From positions 292,852-356,851 of the forward strand of contig NZ_BONF01000005.1 of assembly GCF_016862575.1 (NCBI RefSeq): a stretch of DNA of 64,000 bases, written 5' to 3'. The notes below the pieces were generated by a model. It ran no database searches. It saw only the letters and a program-made list of their open reading frames with translations, and had not been told where the DNA came from. The translations under genes were made by a program, and so were the position numbers. The DNA is from Catellatospora bangladeshensis. GTDB taxonomy: Bacteria > Actinomycetota > Actinomycetes > Mycobacteriales > Micromonosporaceae. This document shows positions 9,266-18,042 of this stretch, one piece after another; within the stretch, counting starts at the first letter, position 1, and every line of letters starts with the position of its first letter.

Positions 9266-10210
9266 CTACTTGAGGGTGGCGCCGGTGAGGCCGGCCTGGA
9301 CCTGGCGGTGGAAGACCAGGTACACGGCGAGGATCGGCAGCATGGCGATGGTCATGCCGGCGAACAGGCGGGCGAAGTCCGTCTCGTAACGGGCGTTGGT
9401 GGCCAGCTCCAGCAGGCCCTGCGTGAGCAGCCGCTTGTCCTCGTCCTTCATGATCACCGTGGGCAGGATGAACTGGTTCCACTGGCCGATCACGTTGAAG
9501 ATGCCGATGCCGATCAGGCCGGGCTTGGCCATCGGCATCATCACCTGGAAGAACAGCCGCACGTGCCCGGCCCCGTCGACCGACGCGGCCTCCGCGATGC
9601 TGCTCGGCAGCGTACGGAAGAACGCGTGCAGGAAGAAGATCGTGAACGGCAGCGAGTACGCGACGTACACCAGGATCAGGCCGAGGTGGGTGTTGAGGCC
9701 GATGACCTCGACCAGCCCGAGCGCCTTGGCGACCTTCTCCACGGTCAGGTAGAGCGGCAGGATGCCCAGGTAGATCGGCATGGTCAGACCGGCGATGAAC
9801 ATCCAGTACACGGCCCGGTTGCCGCGGAACGGGTAGCGGGCCAGCACGTACGCCGCCATGGAACCCAGCAGCATGGTGAGCGTGACGCCGCCGATCAGCA
9901 CGACGATCGTGTTGATGAAGAACTCGCCGATGTGGCCCTTGGTCCAGGCGCGGCCGAAGGCGCCCCAGAGCCACTGCTCGGGCAGGCCCAGCGGGTCGTT
10001 GATGATCTCGGTGTCGGTCTTGAACGACTGGATGACGGCCCAGAGCAGCGGGATGGTGACCAGGGCGCCCCAGAGGAACAGGAAGCCGTGCGAGAAGACG
10101 TTGAAGACCCGGCCTTCGTCCGAGGGCGGCTTGGCCTGCCCCGTCGCCTTGGACGGCGCGGCGGGGGGTGCGGGCGTCGCGGGCGCTTCGGTGGTCGCGA
10201 GGTGAGACAT
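9266..10210 (-). CDS. ngcG: Carbohydrate ABC transporter permease, NgcG/MalG type
   Basis: 314-residue CUT1-family inner-membrane permease. About six transmembrane helices follow an Ala/Pro-rich cytoplasmic N-terminus. The EAA loop that contacts the ATPase reads EAASVDGAG. A GAGGGGC ribosome site with 7-base spacing precedes the ATG, and only 11 bases separate it from ngcF. It is the last gene of ngcE-ngcF-ngcG. No ATPase gene is present, as is usual for actinobacterial CUT1 importers that share a distant MsiK ATPase. The ngc symbol rests mainly on resemblance of the neighbouring binding protein to N-acetylglucosamine/chitobiose-binding NgcE; substrate specificity of the permease itself cannot be read. 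Confidence 0.88.
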   Translation of the reverse strand: MSHLATTEAPATPAPPAAPSKATGQAKPPSDEGRVFNVFSHGFLFLWGALVTIPLLWAVIQSFKTDTEIINDPLGLPEQWLWGAFGRAWTKGHIGEFFINTIVVLIGGVTLTMLLGSMAAYVLARYPFRGNRAVYWMFIAGLTMPIYLGILPLYLTVEKVAKALGLVEVIGLNTHLGLILVYVAYSLPFTIFFLHAFFRTLPSSIAEAASVDGAGHVRLFFQVMMPMAKPGLIGIGIFNVIGQWNQFILPTVIMKDEDKRLLTQGLLELATNARYETDFARLFAGMTIAMLPILAVYLVFHRQVQAGLTGATLK

Positions 10211-10221
10211 GGCGTTGCCCC

Positions 10222-11211
10222 TCAGAACTCGAGCTTGTCGCGGCTGCGGGTGACCCGCAGCTGCACCGCGGCGAGCAGCAGGGTCAGGATGGCGATGGAG
10301 ACGCCCATGGCGCAGGCGAACGCGAAGGAGTCGAACCGCGACGGCCGGAAGGCGTTCGACATCATGTACGAGCTCATCACCTGGCTGGCGTCGTTCGGGC
10401 CGCCGCCGCCGGGGCCGGGCGTCATGCCGACCACGAGGGCGTAGAAGTCGAGCGCGGCGATGCCGAGGTAGACCCAGGCGACGGAGACGTGCTCGCGCAG
10501 CAGCGGCAGGGTGACCCGGAAGAACGTCTGCACGCGGGTGGCGCCGTCGAGCGTCGCCGCCTCGAAGATGTCCTTGGGGATCGACTGCATCGCCGCGGAG
10601 AACAGGACGAGGTAGAAGCCGACGCCGCCCCAGATCGCGATCAGGATCAGGCAGACCAGGACGACGGGCGCCTCGAAGGTGAAGTTGCCGATGGTGATCG
10701 GCGGGAACACCGACTCGCCCTCGGCCAGGAACATCAGCGGCTTGTCCTTCTCGACGAGGCCCATCGCCATCAGCAGCGAGTTGATGAGGCCGCCGTCGTT
10801 GCTCTGGAACACCCGGCGCCAGATGACGGCGACGATGGCGATGGAGAGCACCTGCGGGAAGAAGAAGATGAACTTGTAGACCGAGGAGCCGCGGACACCG
10901 CGCACGCCTGCCTTGTCGCCGCGCCCGCCGACGTTGAGCATGAAGGCGAAGAACAGGGCCAGCAGGATCGTGACGACCGGGAAGACCGTCAGCACCACGA
11001 CGTTGTGGCCGAGCGCCTTCAGGAAGACCTCGTCTTCGAAGAGCTCCACGTAGTTGCCGAAGCCGACGTACGCGAAGTCCGGGCTGAAGCCCGAGAAGTC
11101 GGTGACGGAGTAGTACGCCGTCTGGGCGTACGGATACAGCACGTACACCGCGTACAGCAGGATCGGGGCGAAGAGGAACCCTGTGATGAAGCGGGCTCTG
11201 CCGAACGACAT
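10222..11211 (-). CDS. ngcF: Carbohydrate ABC transporter permease, NgcF/MalF type
   Basis: 329 residues, membrane permease partner of NgcG. A first transmembrane helix near the N-terminus (FLFAPILLYAVYVL) is followed by a periplasmic loop and five further helices. The EAA motif reads EAATLDGATRVQTFF. The insert between helices (residues about 150-190) is somewhat longer than in MalF-like minimal permeases. It starts at ATG with AAGGAC upstream. A strong hairpin in the 103-base gap to ngcE probably lowers permease expression relative to the binding protein. Confidence 0.88.
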   Translation of the reverse strand: MSFGRARFITGFLFAPILLYAVYVLYPYAQTAYYSVTDFSGFSPDFAYVGFGNYVELFEDEVFLKALGHNVVVLTVFPVVTILLALFFAFMLNVGGRGDKAGVRGVRGSSVYKFIFFFPQVLSIAIVAVIWRRVFQSNDGGLINSLLMAMGLVEKDKPLMFLAEGESVFPPITIGNFTFEAPVVLVCLILIAIWGGVGFYLVLFSAAMQSIPKDIFEAATLDGATRVQTFFRVTLPLLREHVSVAWVYLGIAALDFYALVVGMTPGPGGGGPNDASQVMSSYMMSNAFRPSRFDSFAFACAMGVSIAILTLLLAAVQLRVTRSRDKLEF

Positions 11212-11245
11212 GGCGGTAGTCCTTAACCGGCGACTTCGGAGGGAG

Positions 11246-11273
11246 GGGCGGGGCCGGAGGTCCGGCCCCGCCC
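11246..11273 (-). terminator. Hairpin between ngcE and ngcF
   Basis: Perfect 12-base-pair stem (GGGCGGGGCCGG with CCGGCCCCGCCC) and a 4-base loop, in the gap downstream of the binding-protein gene and upstream of the permeases. There is no T-run. Such hairpins usually act as partial terminators or 3' stabilisers that let the binding protein be made in excess. Confidence 0.6.
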
Positions 11274-11314
11274 GTTCACGCTGGTCCGCCGCTGGCGGCG
11301 GCCCGGACGTCAGA

Positions 11315-12736
11315 TCAGGAGGCCTTCTGCTTCACGATCTTGTCGTCCTTCGCCACCTCGTCGGCGGCCTTCTGCACGGCGTCCATGAACTTCTCGGCGC
11401 TGCTCTTGCCGGCGGCCAGGTCGGTCGCGGCCGCGAACACCGCGTTCTGCAGCGGGGTGTACCAGCCGCCGTAACGCCAGTTGATGACCTCGGTGGCCGC
11501 GGCAGCGACCTTGGAGGCCGACGTCAGGGCGCTGGAGATGGTGAGGCCGTCGGCCGCACCCTTCACCACGGGCAGCGACTTGGTGAGCTCGGCGAACTTG
11601 CGGGCCTGCTCCTTGCCCAGCATCATGCGCAGGAACTCGAGGCCACCGGCCTGGTTCTTGGCCTTGGTGGGGACGACGAAGCCCTCACCGGGGGCCGCGT
11701 GCACGGCGCCGTACTTGGCCTTGTCCGAGCCGGACAGGTCCCACGGCGGCGCGACGGCCAGCTTGACCGACGCCGGCAGGGTCTTGGCCATCTCGCCCTC
11801 GAGCCAGGAGCCGCACCAGATGAACAGCGCCTTGCCGTCGAGCACGGCCTGCTGCGTGGTGGTGTGGTCGAGACCGGCGGCGCCGGCCTGGATCCAGCCC
11901 TTGCTCGCCATCTCGGCGATGCGCTCGGCCGCGACCTTGACCGCGTCCTGCTTCCACGCGTTCGGCTCCAGGTTGTCGATCTTGAGGATCGCCTCCTTGC
12001 CGCCGACCTTGTAGATCCACTCCGAGATCACGTTGTGGATGTACCAGGGGTGGATGCCCTGGAAGGTGTACGCCGCGATGCCCTTGGCCTTGGCGGCCTC
12101 GGCCAGCGTGGTGAACTCCTCCCACGTCTTCGGCACGGTCCAGCCGTTCTTGGCGAACAGCGCCTCGTCGTACCAGTGGCCGTAGATGGAGTACGCGTAG
12201 TTCAGCGTGTACATCTTGCCGTTGAAGGTGCCCTCCTCAACGACGCCGGCGACCAGGGTGTCCTTCACCTTGACGGCCGGGTCGTCGAACGAGCCCGCCT
12301 CCAGCAGCTGGGTCAGGTCGGTCAGCTGGCCGCCCTGCACCACCGGGCCGACCGGGATGGTCTCCGGCGACGAGTTGTTCAGCACGTCCGGCGGGTTGCC
12401 GCCGTAGAAGCGCGGCTGGTAGTCGGTGAGGATGGTCTTCGAGAACTTCAGCTCGACCTTGCTGCCCGGGAACTTCTTCTCGTAGGCGGCAACGTCGAAC
12501 TTGGCGTAGTCCTCGCCGAAGCCGCCGTTGAAGAACGCGACCTCGAGCGGCTGCTTGTCACCGACGCCGAACGGGTTGGCCTCGGTCTTCTCGCCGGTGG
12601 TGCCACCCTCGCCGTCCTCGCTGGCGCAGGCGGCCAGCGCGCTCATGGCGGGGGCGGCGAGCAGACCGGCGGCAGCGGCCCGGCGCAGCAGGGTGCGGCG
12701 GTTCAGCTCCGACGGGCTGTCGGGAGTTACGGTCAT
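11315..12736 (-). CDS. ngcE: N-acetylglucosamine/chitobiose-type ABC substrate-binding lipoprotein
   Basis: 473 residues from the ATG at 12736, which has GAGGAG seven bases upstream; an in-frame start 42 bases earlier lacks a ribosome site. The signal peptide has a twin-arginine NRRTLLRR motif and an LAAC lipobox (Cys37), so it is probably a Tat-exported lipoprotein. The mature part is an extracellular solute-binding family 1 protein. NPFGV, QPRF..GNPPDV, NLEPNAWK, CGSWLE and VVKGAADG segments match actinobacterial NgcE N-acetylglucosamine/chitobiose-binding proteins as I remember them. It is first in ngcEFG, with an RpiR/SIS regulator directly upstream, which fits amino-sugar uptake. Confidence 0.88.
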   Translation of the reverse strand: MTVTPDSPSELNRRTLLRRAAAAGLLAAPAMSALAACASEDGEGGTTGEKTEANPFGVGDKQPLEVAFFNGGFGEDYAKFDVAAYEKKFPGSKVELKFSKTILTDYQPRFYGGNPPDVLNNSSPETIPVGPVVQGGQLTDLTQLLEAGSFDDPAVKVKDTLVAGVVEEGTFNGKMYTLNYAYSIYGHWYDEALFAKNGWTVPKTWEEFTTLAEAAKAKGIAAYTFQGIHPWYIHNVISEWIYKVGGKEAILKIDNLEPNAWKQDAVKVAAERIAEMASKGWIQAGAAGLDHTTTQQAVLDGKALFIWCGSWLEGEMAKTLPASVKLAVAPPWDLSGSDKAKYGAVHAAPGEGFVVPTKAKNQAGGLEFLRMMLGKEQARKFAELTKSLPVVKGAADGLTISSALTSASKVAAAATEVINWRYGGWYTPLQNAVFAAATDLAAGKSSAEKFMDAVQKAADEVAKDDKIVKQKAS

Positions 12737-12832
12737 GACAATCTCCTCGTACGAGATATCGCGGCGCGTCGGGCCCATCCGGCGCGTCGCTGCACTTGGA
12801 TCTGGTGTTGCGCCCCGGTGGATCCGGGAGAC

Positions 12833-12852
12833 GTCACGCCCGTGGGCGTGAC
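12833..12852. promoter_or_regulatory. Perfect 8-bp inverted repeat upstream of ngcE
   Basis: GTCACGCC, 4-base spacer, GGCGTGAC, about 100 bases upstream of the ngcE start and 100 bases downstream of the rpiR stop. It may be an operator for the ngc promoter or a small rpiR terminator. Sequence alone does not decide. Confidence 0.35.
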
Positions 12853-12951
12853 CAGATGCCGCAGCGTTGCGTCGCTTGACGTCGCCGCGTCAACCGGCGC
12901 CAATGCGCCGGAATCTGTGGGACGGCGCAGGGCCGTCAGGGTGGAGAGCAC

Positions 12952-13854
12952 TCACACCACCTCCCGGAGGCGGTGCCCGGCGACCGCCTGGGCGGTGCGC
13001 TGGAACGCCGCGTGCGCACGCTCGTGGGTGCGCTGCGCGACGGCGATGTAGAGCAGGTCGAGCACGACCAGCTGCGGGTGCCGGGCCGAGAGCGAGTCCG
13101 GCCGGAAGGTGGTGGCCTGCGTCGCCGTGGTCAGCACGACGTCGGCGACGTCGGCCAGCGGCGAGCGGGGGAAGCTGGTCAGCGCCACTGTGGTCGCGCC
13201 GCGGCTGCCGGCCTCGGCGACCATCTCGATGGTCTCCCGGGTCTGCCCGGAGTGGCTGATGCCGAGCGCCACGTCGCCGGCGCGCAGCAGCGCGGCGCTG
13301 GCCAGCCCGTTGTGCACGTCCGGCCAGGACCAGGCGGCGATCCCGATGCGGTGCAGCGAGAACTGCATCTCGGCGCCGACCAGGGCGGAGCCCGAGGCGC
13401 CGTAGATGTCGACCCGCTCGGCGGCGGCGATCGCGTCGGCGGCCCGCTCGACCTCGGCCAGGTCGGTCATCGCGGCGGTGTCCTGCATGGCGCGGGTGTC
13501 GGCGGCCATGATCTGGCCGAGCACGCGCTCCAGCGGGTCGCCGGGCTCGATCTCGCGTCCGATGTCGACGACCCAGCCCGCCGAGCGGGCGGCGCGGCCG
13601 GTCTCGCCCGCGATGGCCAGCCGCAGGTCGGCGTACCCCTCGAAGCCGACCGCCCGGCAGAACCGGGTGATGGTGGCGGGCGAGGTGTGCGAGCGCTCGG
13701 CCAGCTCGACGATCGTGGCCCGGGAGGCCCCGGCCGGGTCGGTCAGCACCTGCTCGGCGACGCGCCGCAGGGCGCCGGTGAACTCCGGGAGTTTGGCGCG
13801 GAGACGGGCGAGCACGCTGTCCGTGCCTGCCGTCGGGAACGCGCCTTTTTCCAC
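12952..13854 (-). CDS. MurR/RpiR family transcriptional regulator with SIS domain
   Basis: The open frame extends to a TTG at 13863, but AGAGG abuts that codon; GTG at 13854 has AGAGG at 9-base spacing and is preferred (300 residues). The N-terminal helix-turn-helix domain (about 1-75) contains AERSHTSPATITRFCRAVGF, and the C-terminal SIS sugar-phosphate-binding domain contains GASGSALV and SHSGQTRETIE. The family senses phosphosugars and usually represses or activates adjacent sugar uptake genes, so it likely controls ngcEFG in response to amino-sugar phosphates. An AT-rich palindrome just upstream is a possible autoregulatory operator. Confidence 0.9.
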   Translation of the reverse strand: MEKGAFPTAGTDSVLARLRAKLPEFTGALRRVAEQVLTDPAGASRATIVELAERSHTSPATITRFCRAVGFEGYADLRLAIAGETGRAARSAGWVVDIGREIEPGDPLERVLGQIMAADTRAMQDTAAMTDLAEVERAADAIAAAERVDIYGASGSALVGAEMQFSLHRIGIAAWSWPDVHNGLASAALLRAGDVALGISHSGQTRETIEMVAEAGSRGATTVALTSFPRSPLADVADVVLTTATQATTFRPDSLSARHPQLVVLDLLYIAVAQRTHERAHAAFQRTAQAVAGHRLREVV

Positions 13855-13881
13855 GGTCGTCAACCTCTTTTAGGAAGGAGT

Positions 13882-13907
13882 GTTAACTGTATGTGGAAAG
13901 AATTCTT
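13882..13907. promoter_or_regulatory. AT-rich palindromes upstream of the RpiR gene, candidate operator
   Basis: GTTAAC (13882-13887) followed by the perfect 10-base palindrome AAGAATTCTT (13898-13907), in an A/T-rich island (13880-13915) that stands out from the surrounding high-GC DNA and lies 28-53 bases upstream of the regulator start. It is a candidate promoter/operator; binding by the adjacent RpiR protein is inference. Confidence 0.45.
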
Positions 13908-14075
13908 ACTTAATTTGGCGCTGTGTCAACAGTCACGTTGGCTGTTTTCAAACCGTTACTTTGCGACATCGGTCGATGGGATTAGGCCCCCATCAGCCAT
14001 TCGGCGGAGCCGATGTCATCCGGTTATCAGAGACCGCCCGCTCAGCAACGGCGCGGGCGCGAAGGTGTTGCGGCG

Positions 14076-15371
14076 TCAGGCGAGCGCCGGTTCCGCCGTC
14101 GTTTGTGGCGTGACGTCGACCCGGCGGATCTGCGCCGCCCGCGCCTCGCGCCGGCGGGCCGCCAGGAGGTGCCCGAGCGCCCCCGCCAGACCCAGCGCAC
14201 CGCACAGCAGCCAGTGCCAGGCGTCGAGGTGTTGCAGGCTCCAGCCGCCCAGCGACGGCGCGACGAAGCCCGCCGCCGGGAACACCAGGAAGAACACGCC
14301 CTGATACCGGCCGCGCAGCGCGGTCGGCGCCAGCTCGGCGATGATCGATGCGTTCGGCGGCGCGGCGAGCATCTGCCCGACGGTCCACACCGACGCCGCG
14401 GCCAGGTAGATCCACAGCCGGTCGGCTAGGAACACGGCGCTGTAGCCGACCGCCAGCAGCACGAACGCCGCCGAGAGCACGACCGCGTGGCGGCGCGCCC
14501 CGATCAGCCGGGGCACGAACAGCTGCCCCACCACGATCATCGCGCCGCCCAGCGAGACGACCATGCCGTACGCCGACGGCCGCAGCCCGTCGCCCTCCAT
14601 GGCCAGCTGCAGGATCGACTGCCCCTGCATGGTGAGCAGGGCCAGGATGAAGGTCAGCCCGACGAACGTCAGGAACACCCGGTCCCGCAGCACCACCCCG
14701 AGCCCGCCCGGCGCGGGACGGTCCGCGGCGTGCGGCGTGCGGGCCCGGTTGATCGGGAACAGCCGCCGCGGCCCGGCGACCTCGGTGCGGTCGCGGCGCA
14801 GCGTCTCCGGTACGAGCCGCCAGACCAGCACCGCCGTAACCGCGGTCATGGTCGCGTCGATGAGGAACAGCGCCAGGAAGCTGAACTCGGCGATCACACC
14901 GGCCAGCGCCGCCGCCACCGCACCGCCCATGTTGAACGCCCAGAACTGCAGGTTGAAGGCCCGCGAACGGTCCTGCTCGGGCAGCACGTCGACCACCGCG
15001 GCGACGGTGGCCGGGCCGGGCAGCGAGTGGGCCAGGCCGGTGGCCGCCGCCAGCACCGCGATCAGCCAGATCGGCCGGGCCAGGCCCAGTCCGACCATCA
15101 GCACCGCCGCCGTGCAGGTGCCCGCGAGGTAGGTCGCCTTGCGGCCCCAGCGGTCGGCGAGCACGCCGCCGAGCAGGGTGCCGCCCGCGCCGCCCGCGCC
15201 GTACGCACCCGTGACCAGCCCGGCCACGGCCAGCGTGGTGCCCCGGGCGGTGGTCAGGTACGTCGGGAGCAGCAGCAGGCCGAACGCGCCCACCCGGTTC
15301 ACCAGCATCGCCGAGAACAGCATCCAGAAGGTGCGGGGCAGCCCGCCCACGGTCTGGCGTACGAACCTCAT
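14076..15371 (-). CDS. MFS transporter, third of three tandem paralogues
   Basis: 431 residues. The open frame runs on upstream without a stop, but the homologous start is the ATG at 15371 with GAGGAC upstream, giving MRFVRQTVGGLPRTFW, which aligns with the N-termini of the next two genes. It is a twelve-helix major facilitator with the loop 2-3 motif GGVLADRWGRK, and the late APTALRGRYQGVFF segment is shared with its neighbours. It starts 8 bases after the stop of the preceding MFS gene. Substrate unknown; drug or metabolite efflux is a guess from the family. Confidence 0.88.
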   Translation of the reverse strand: MRFVRQTVGGLPRTFWMLFSAMLVNRVGAFGLLLLPTYLTTARGTTLAVAGLVTGAYGAGGAGGTLLGGVLADRWGRKATYLAGTCTAAVLMVGLGLARPIWLIAVLAAATGLAHSLPGPATVAAVVDVLPEQDRSRAFNLQFWAFNMGGAVAAALAGVIAEFSFLALFLIDATMTAVTAVLVWRLVPETLRRDRTEVAGPRRLFPINRARTPHAADRPAPGGLGVVLRDRVFLTFVGLTFILALLTMQGQSILQLAMEGDGLRPSAYGMVVSLGGAMIVVGQLFVPRLIGARRHAVVLSAAFVLLAVGYSAVFLADRLWIYLAAASVWTVGQMLAAPPNASIIAELAPTALRGRYQGVFFLVFPAAGFVAPSLGGWSLQHLDAWHWLLCGALGLAGALGHLLAARRREARAAQIRRVDVTPQTTAEPALA

Positions 15372-15379
15372 CGCCGTCC

Positions 15380-16663
15380 TCACATCGCCTGCAGTGCCGC
15401 CGCCCGCCGCTCGCGGGCCGGCCCCGACCAGAGTTGTCCCAGGGCCGCGACGACGGCGATGGCGCCGCAGCTCAACCAGAGCACCTCGTTGCCGAGATGC
15501 TGCTGCACGTATCCGCCCAGCACCGGCGCGGCGAACCCGGCCACCGACCACGACAGCGACATCACACCCTGGTAGCGCCCGCGCATGGCGGCCGGGGACA
15601 GCGCCGCGGTCAGCGTCGAGTTCGAGGGAGAGTTCAGCATCTCGCCGACGGTCCACACCAGCACCGTCACCGCGTAGAACAGCGCCGTATCGGCGAACGC
15701 GGTCAGCGCGAAGCCGAACCCGATGATCAGCGACGCCGCGGCGAGCACCTTCGAGCGGTCGTACGACCTGATCAGCTTGGGGATGAACAGCTGCCCGCCC
15801 ACGATCAGCACCCCGTTGAGCGCGATGACCAGGCCGTACTGCTGCGCCGAGATGCCGTCGCGGGTCATCGCGATGGGCAGCGTCGACAGGTGCTGCATGA
15901 ACACGAAGGCGATCAGCACGTTGAGCGTGACGAACCCGAGGAACACCCGGTCGCCGAGCACCGCGCCCAGTCCGGCCCGCTCCAGCGGCGCGTGCGGGGC
16001 GGCGGCGGGCCGCTCCCGCCGCGGCTCGCGCACCTTGAGCAGGATGAACAGGAACGGCGCCAGCGCGCTCGCCGCGTCCAGCAGGAAGATCAGCCTCGGG
16101 TCGGCCGAGGCCACCAGGCCCGCCAGCATCGCCGCCACGGCGAAGCCCACGTTGACGGCCCAGTAGTTCAGCGTGAACGCGCGCAGCCGGTCGCGCTCGG
16201 GCACCACGTCGACCATCAGCGCCTGGAACGCGGGCCGGGCGCTCTCGGCGACCACGCCGAACAGGAACGTCAGCGGCGCGATCACCCAGAAGCCCCGCGC
16301 GAAGCCGAGCGACACGAGCAGCGCCACCGCGCCGAGGTGCGCGACGAGCAGGGTGGGCCGGCGCCCGATCCGGTCCGCCGCGACGCCCCCGGCCAGCGTG
16401 CCCACGGCACCACCGGCCGCCCAGAGCCCGAGCACCAGACCCGACTGCGACGGGCTGAACCCCTGCACCGTGGTCAGGTAGATCGTCAGGTAGATGACGA
16501 CGAACCCGCCCGCCCGGTTGATCAGCGTCCCGACCCACAGGTACCAGAACGTCGCGGGCAGCCCACCGGCCGTCTCCCGCAACCAGCCCCGGAGCCTGCC
16601 GTCGGCGCCGGGCCTGGCCGCCCGCGGTCCGGCGGCGGGAGAGTCAGGCTGCGGCGGGGGCAA
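15380..16663 (-). CDS. MFS transporter, second of three tandem paralogues
   Basis: 427 residues from a TTG at 16663 that has GAGGGAG six bases upstream; an in-frame GTG at 16708 has no ribosome site. The TTG start overlaps the stop of the upstream paralogue by 20 bases, suggesting translational coupling. It is a twelve-helix major facilitator with TAGGLPATFWYLWVGTLINR at the first helix, GGVAADRIGRR in loop 2-3 and AAMRGRYQGVMS late. Closely related to both neighbours. Confidence 0.87.
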   Translation of the reverse strand: MPPPQPDSPAAGPRAARPGADGRLRGWLRETAGGLPATFWYLWVGTLINRAGGFVVIYLTIYLTTVQGFSPSQSGLVLGLWAAGGAVGTLAGGVAADRIGRRPTLLVAHLGAVALLVSLGFARGFWVIAPLTFLFGVVAESARPAFQALMVDVVPERDRLRAFTLNYWAVNVGFAVAAMLAGLVASADPRLIFLLDAASALAPFLFILLKVREPRRERPAAAPHAPLERAGLGAVLGDRVFLGFVTLNVLIAFVFMQHLSTLPIAMTRDGISAQQYGLVIALNGVLIVGGQLFIPKLIRSYDRSKVLAAASLIIGFGFALTAFADTALFYAVTVLVWTVGEMLNSPSNSTLTAALSPAAMRGRYQGVMSLSWSVAGFAAPVLGGYVQQHLGNEVLWLSCGAIAVVAALGQLWSGPARERRAAALQAM

Positions 16664-17897
16664 GGTTCGCTCCCTCGGTGGCGGCGGGCCTGGGCTCCAG
16701 GAGGGCACGGGCGCGGCGTTCGCGGACGGGGCCGCTGAGCAACTGGCCGAGCGCGACCACCACGCCGAGCGCGGCCAGCACCAGCCACAGGGTGGCGGGC
16801 GGGGCGTGCTCCAGCAGCAGGCCGCCGAAGATCGGGGCGAAGAAGTTGGCCGCGGTGAAGCCCATCGAGGCCACGCCCTGGTAGCGGCCGCGCATCTCGG
16901 GCCGGGACAGGTCGGCGATCAGGGTGCCGTTGACGGGCGCGTTGAGCATCTCGCCCGCGGTCCACACCACCACGGTCAGCATCAGCAGCGGCACGGTGCC
17001 CGCGATCGCGACCGCGCCCATGCCCAGGCCGACCAGCAGCGCCGACAGGGCCAGCACCCGGCTGCGGTCGCGCCCGGCGAGCAGCTTCGGCACGAACAGC
17101 TGGAAGGCGACGATCATGATGCCGTTGACCGCGATCACCGTGCCGTAGTCGGCGGCGTCCATCCCGCGCTGGTGCATCGCGATCGGGATCAGCTTGCAAG
17201 CCTCGATGATGATCCACAGGCCGAGGTTGAGCAGCACGAACAGCATGAACACGCGGTCGCGCAGGACCGTCACGATGCTGCCCTCGACCGGTGCCCTTCC
17301 GGGCACCGCGCTGCGCACAGGCTGCGTCTCGGGCACCCGCCAGAACACGATCGCGGCCATCATCAGCTGCGCCGCCGCGTTCAGCAGGAACACGGTCAGG
17401 TGCGGGGTCCGCGACAGCACGCCGGCCAGCACCGCGGCGCAGGAGAAGCCCAGGTTGATCGCCCAGTAGTTGAGGTTCATGCCGCGCAGCCGCATGGTCG
17501 GGCCGAGCACGTCGACCATGGTCGCGGAGAAGGCGGGGCGGCCCAGGCCGTTCCAGAAGCCGTACACGGTGGCCAGCGCCGCGACCGCGAGCGGCTGGAA
17601 CACGAAGCCGAGCACGATCGCCGTGGCGGCCAGCGCGACGTTGGACACCAGCAGCGTGGACCGGCGGCCCCAGCGGTCGGCCAGCACGCCCCCGGCCAGC
17701 GAGCCGAGCGCCATGCCACCGCCGAACAGGCCCAGCACCAGACCGGCGAAGGCCGGGGAGAAGCCGTACTCGACCACCATGTGGATCTCGAGGTACAGCA
17801 TGACGAACGCGCCGGTGCGGTTGATCAGAGTGCCGGTCCACAGATACCAGAAGGTCTTCGGTAGTCCACCCGCCGTCTGCGCCAGCCAGCCCCGCAC
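16644..17897 (-). CDS. MFS transporter, first of three tandem paralogues
   Basis: 417 residues. GTG start with AGGGG six bases upstream. Twelve predicted helices; TAGGLPKTFWYLWTGTLINR opens helix 1, loop 2-3 has GGVLADRWGRR, and PEMRGRYQGVAS lies before helix 9-10. First gene of a three-gene run of paralogues on the minus strand, so the promoter is probably in the 145-base gap shared divergently with the phosphoglycerate mutase gene. Three intact copies suggest either different substrates or a multi-component arrangement. No accessory gene hints at the cargo. Confidence 0.88.
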   Translation of the reverse strand: MRGWLAQTAGGLPKTFWYLWTGTLINRTGAFVMLYLEIHMVVEYGFSPAFAGLVLGLFGGGMALGSLAGGVLADRWGRRSTLLVSNVALAATAIVLGFVFQPLAVAALATVYGFWNGLGRPAFSATMVDVLGPTMRLRGMNLNYWAINLGFSCAAVLAGVLSRTPHLTVFLLNAAAQLMMAAIVFWRVPETQPVRSAVPGRAPVEGSIVTVLRDRVFMLFVLLNLGLWIIIEACKLIPIAMHQRGMDAADYGTVIAVNGIMIVAFQLFVPKLLAGRDRSRVLALSALLVGLGMGAVAIAGTVPLLMLTVVVWTAGEMLNAPVNGTLIADLSRPEMRGRYQGVASMGFTAANFFAPIFGGLLLEHAPPATLWLVLAALGVVVALGQLLSGPVRERRARALLEPRPAATEGANLAPAAA

Positions 17898-18042
17898 GCC
17901 GCACCCCTGTAATGATTCGAAACCCCGTGGTGCCTTACAACCTAGGGCTCGGGTACGACCGAAGTCACCTCGAATATCACGTGGTGGTCGTCACGTGGGG
18001 CTGGTCACAGGGCCTTGACGGCCATCGGGGAGGATGGTCGGC

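Noticed and set aside
15372..16538. N-terminal extension that would fuse an 820-residue protein onto the third MFS gene
   Set aside because: It is an out-of-frame reading of the second MFS gene; the true start at 15371 has a ribosome site and aligns with its paralogues.
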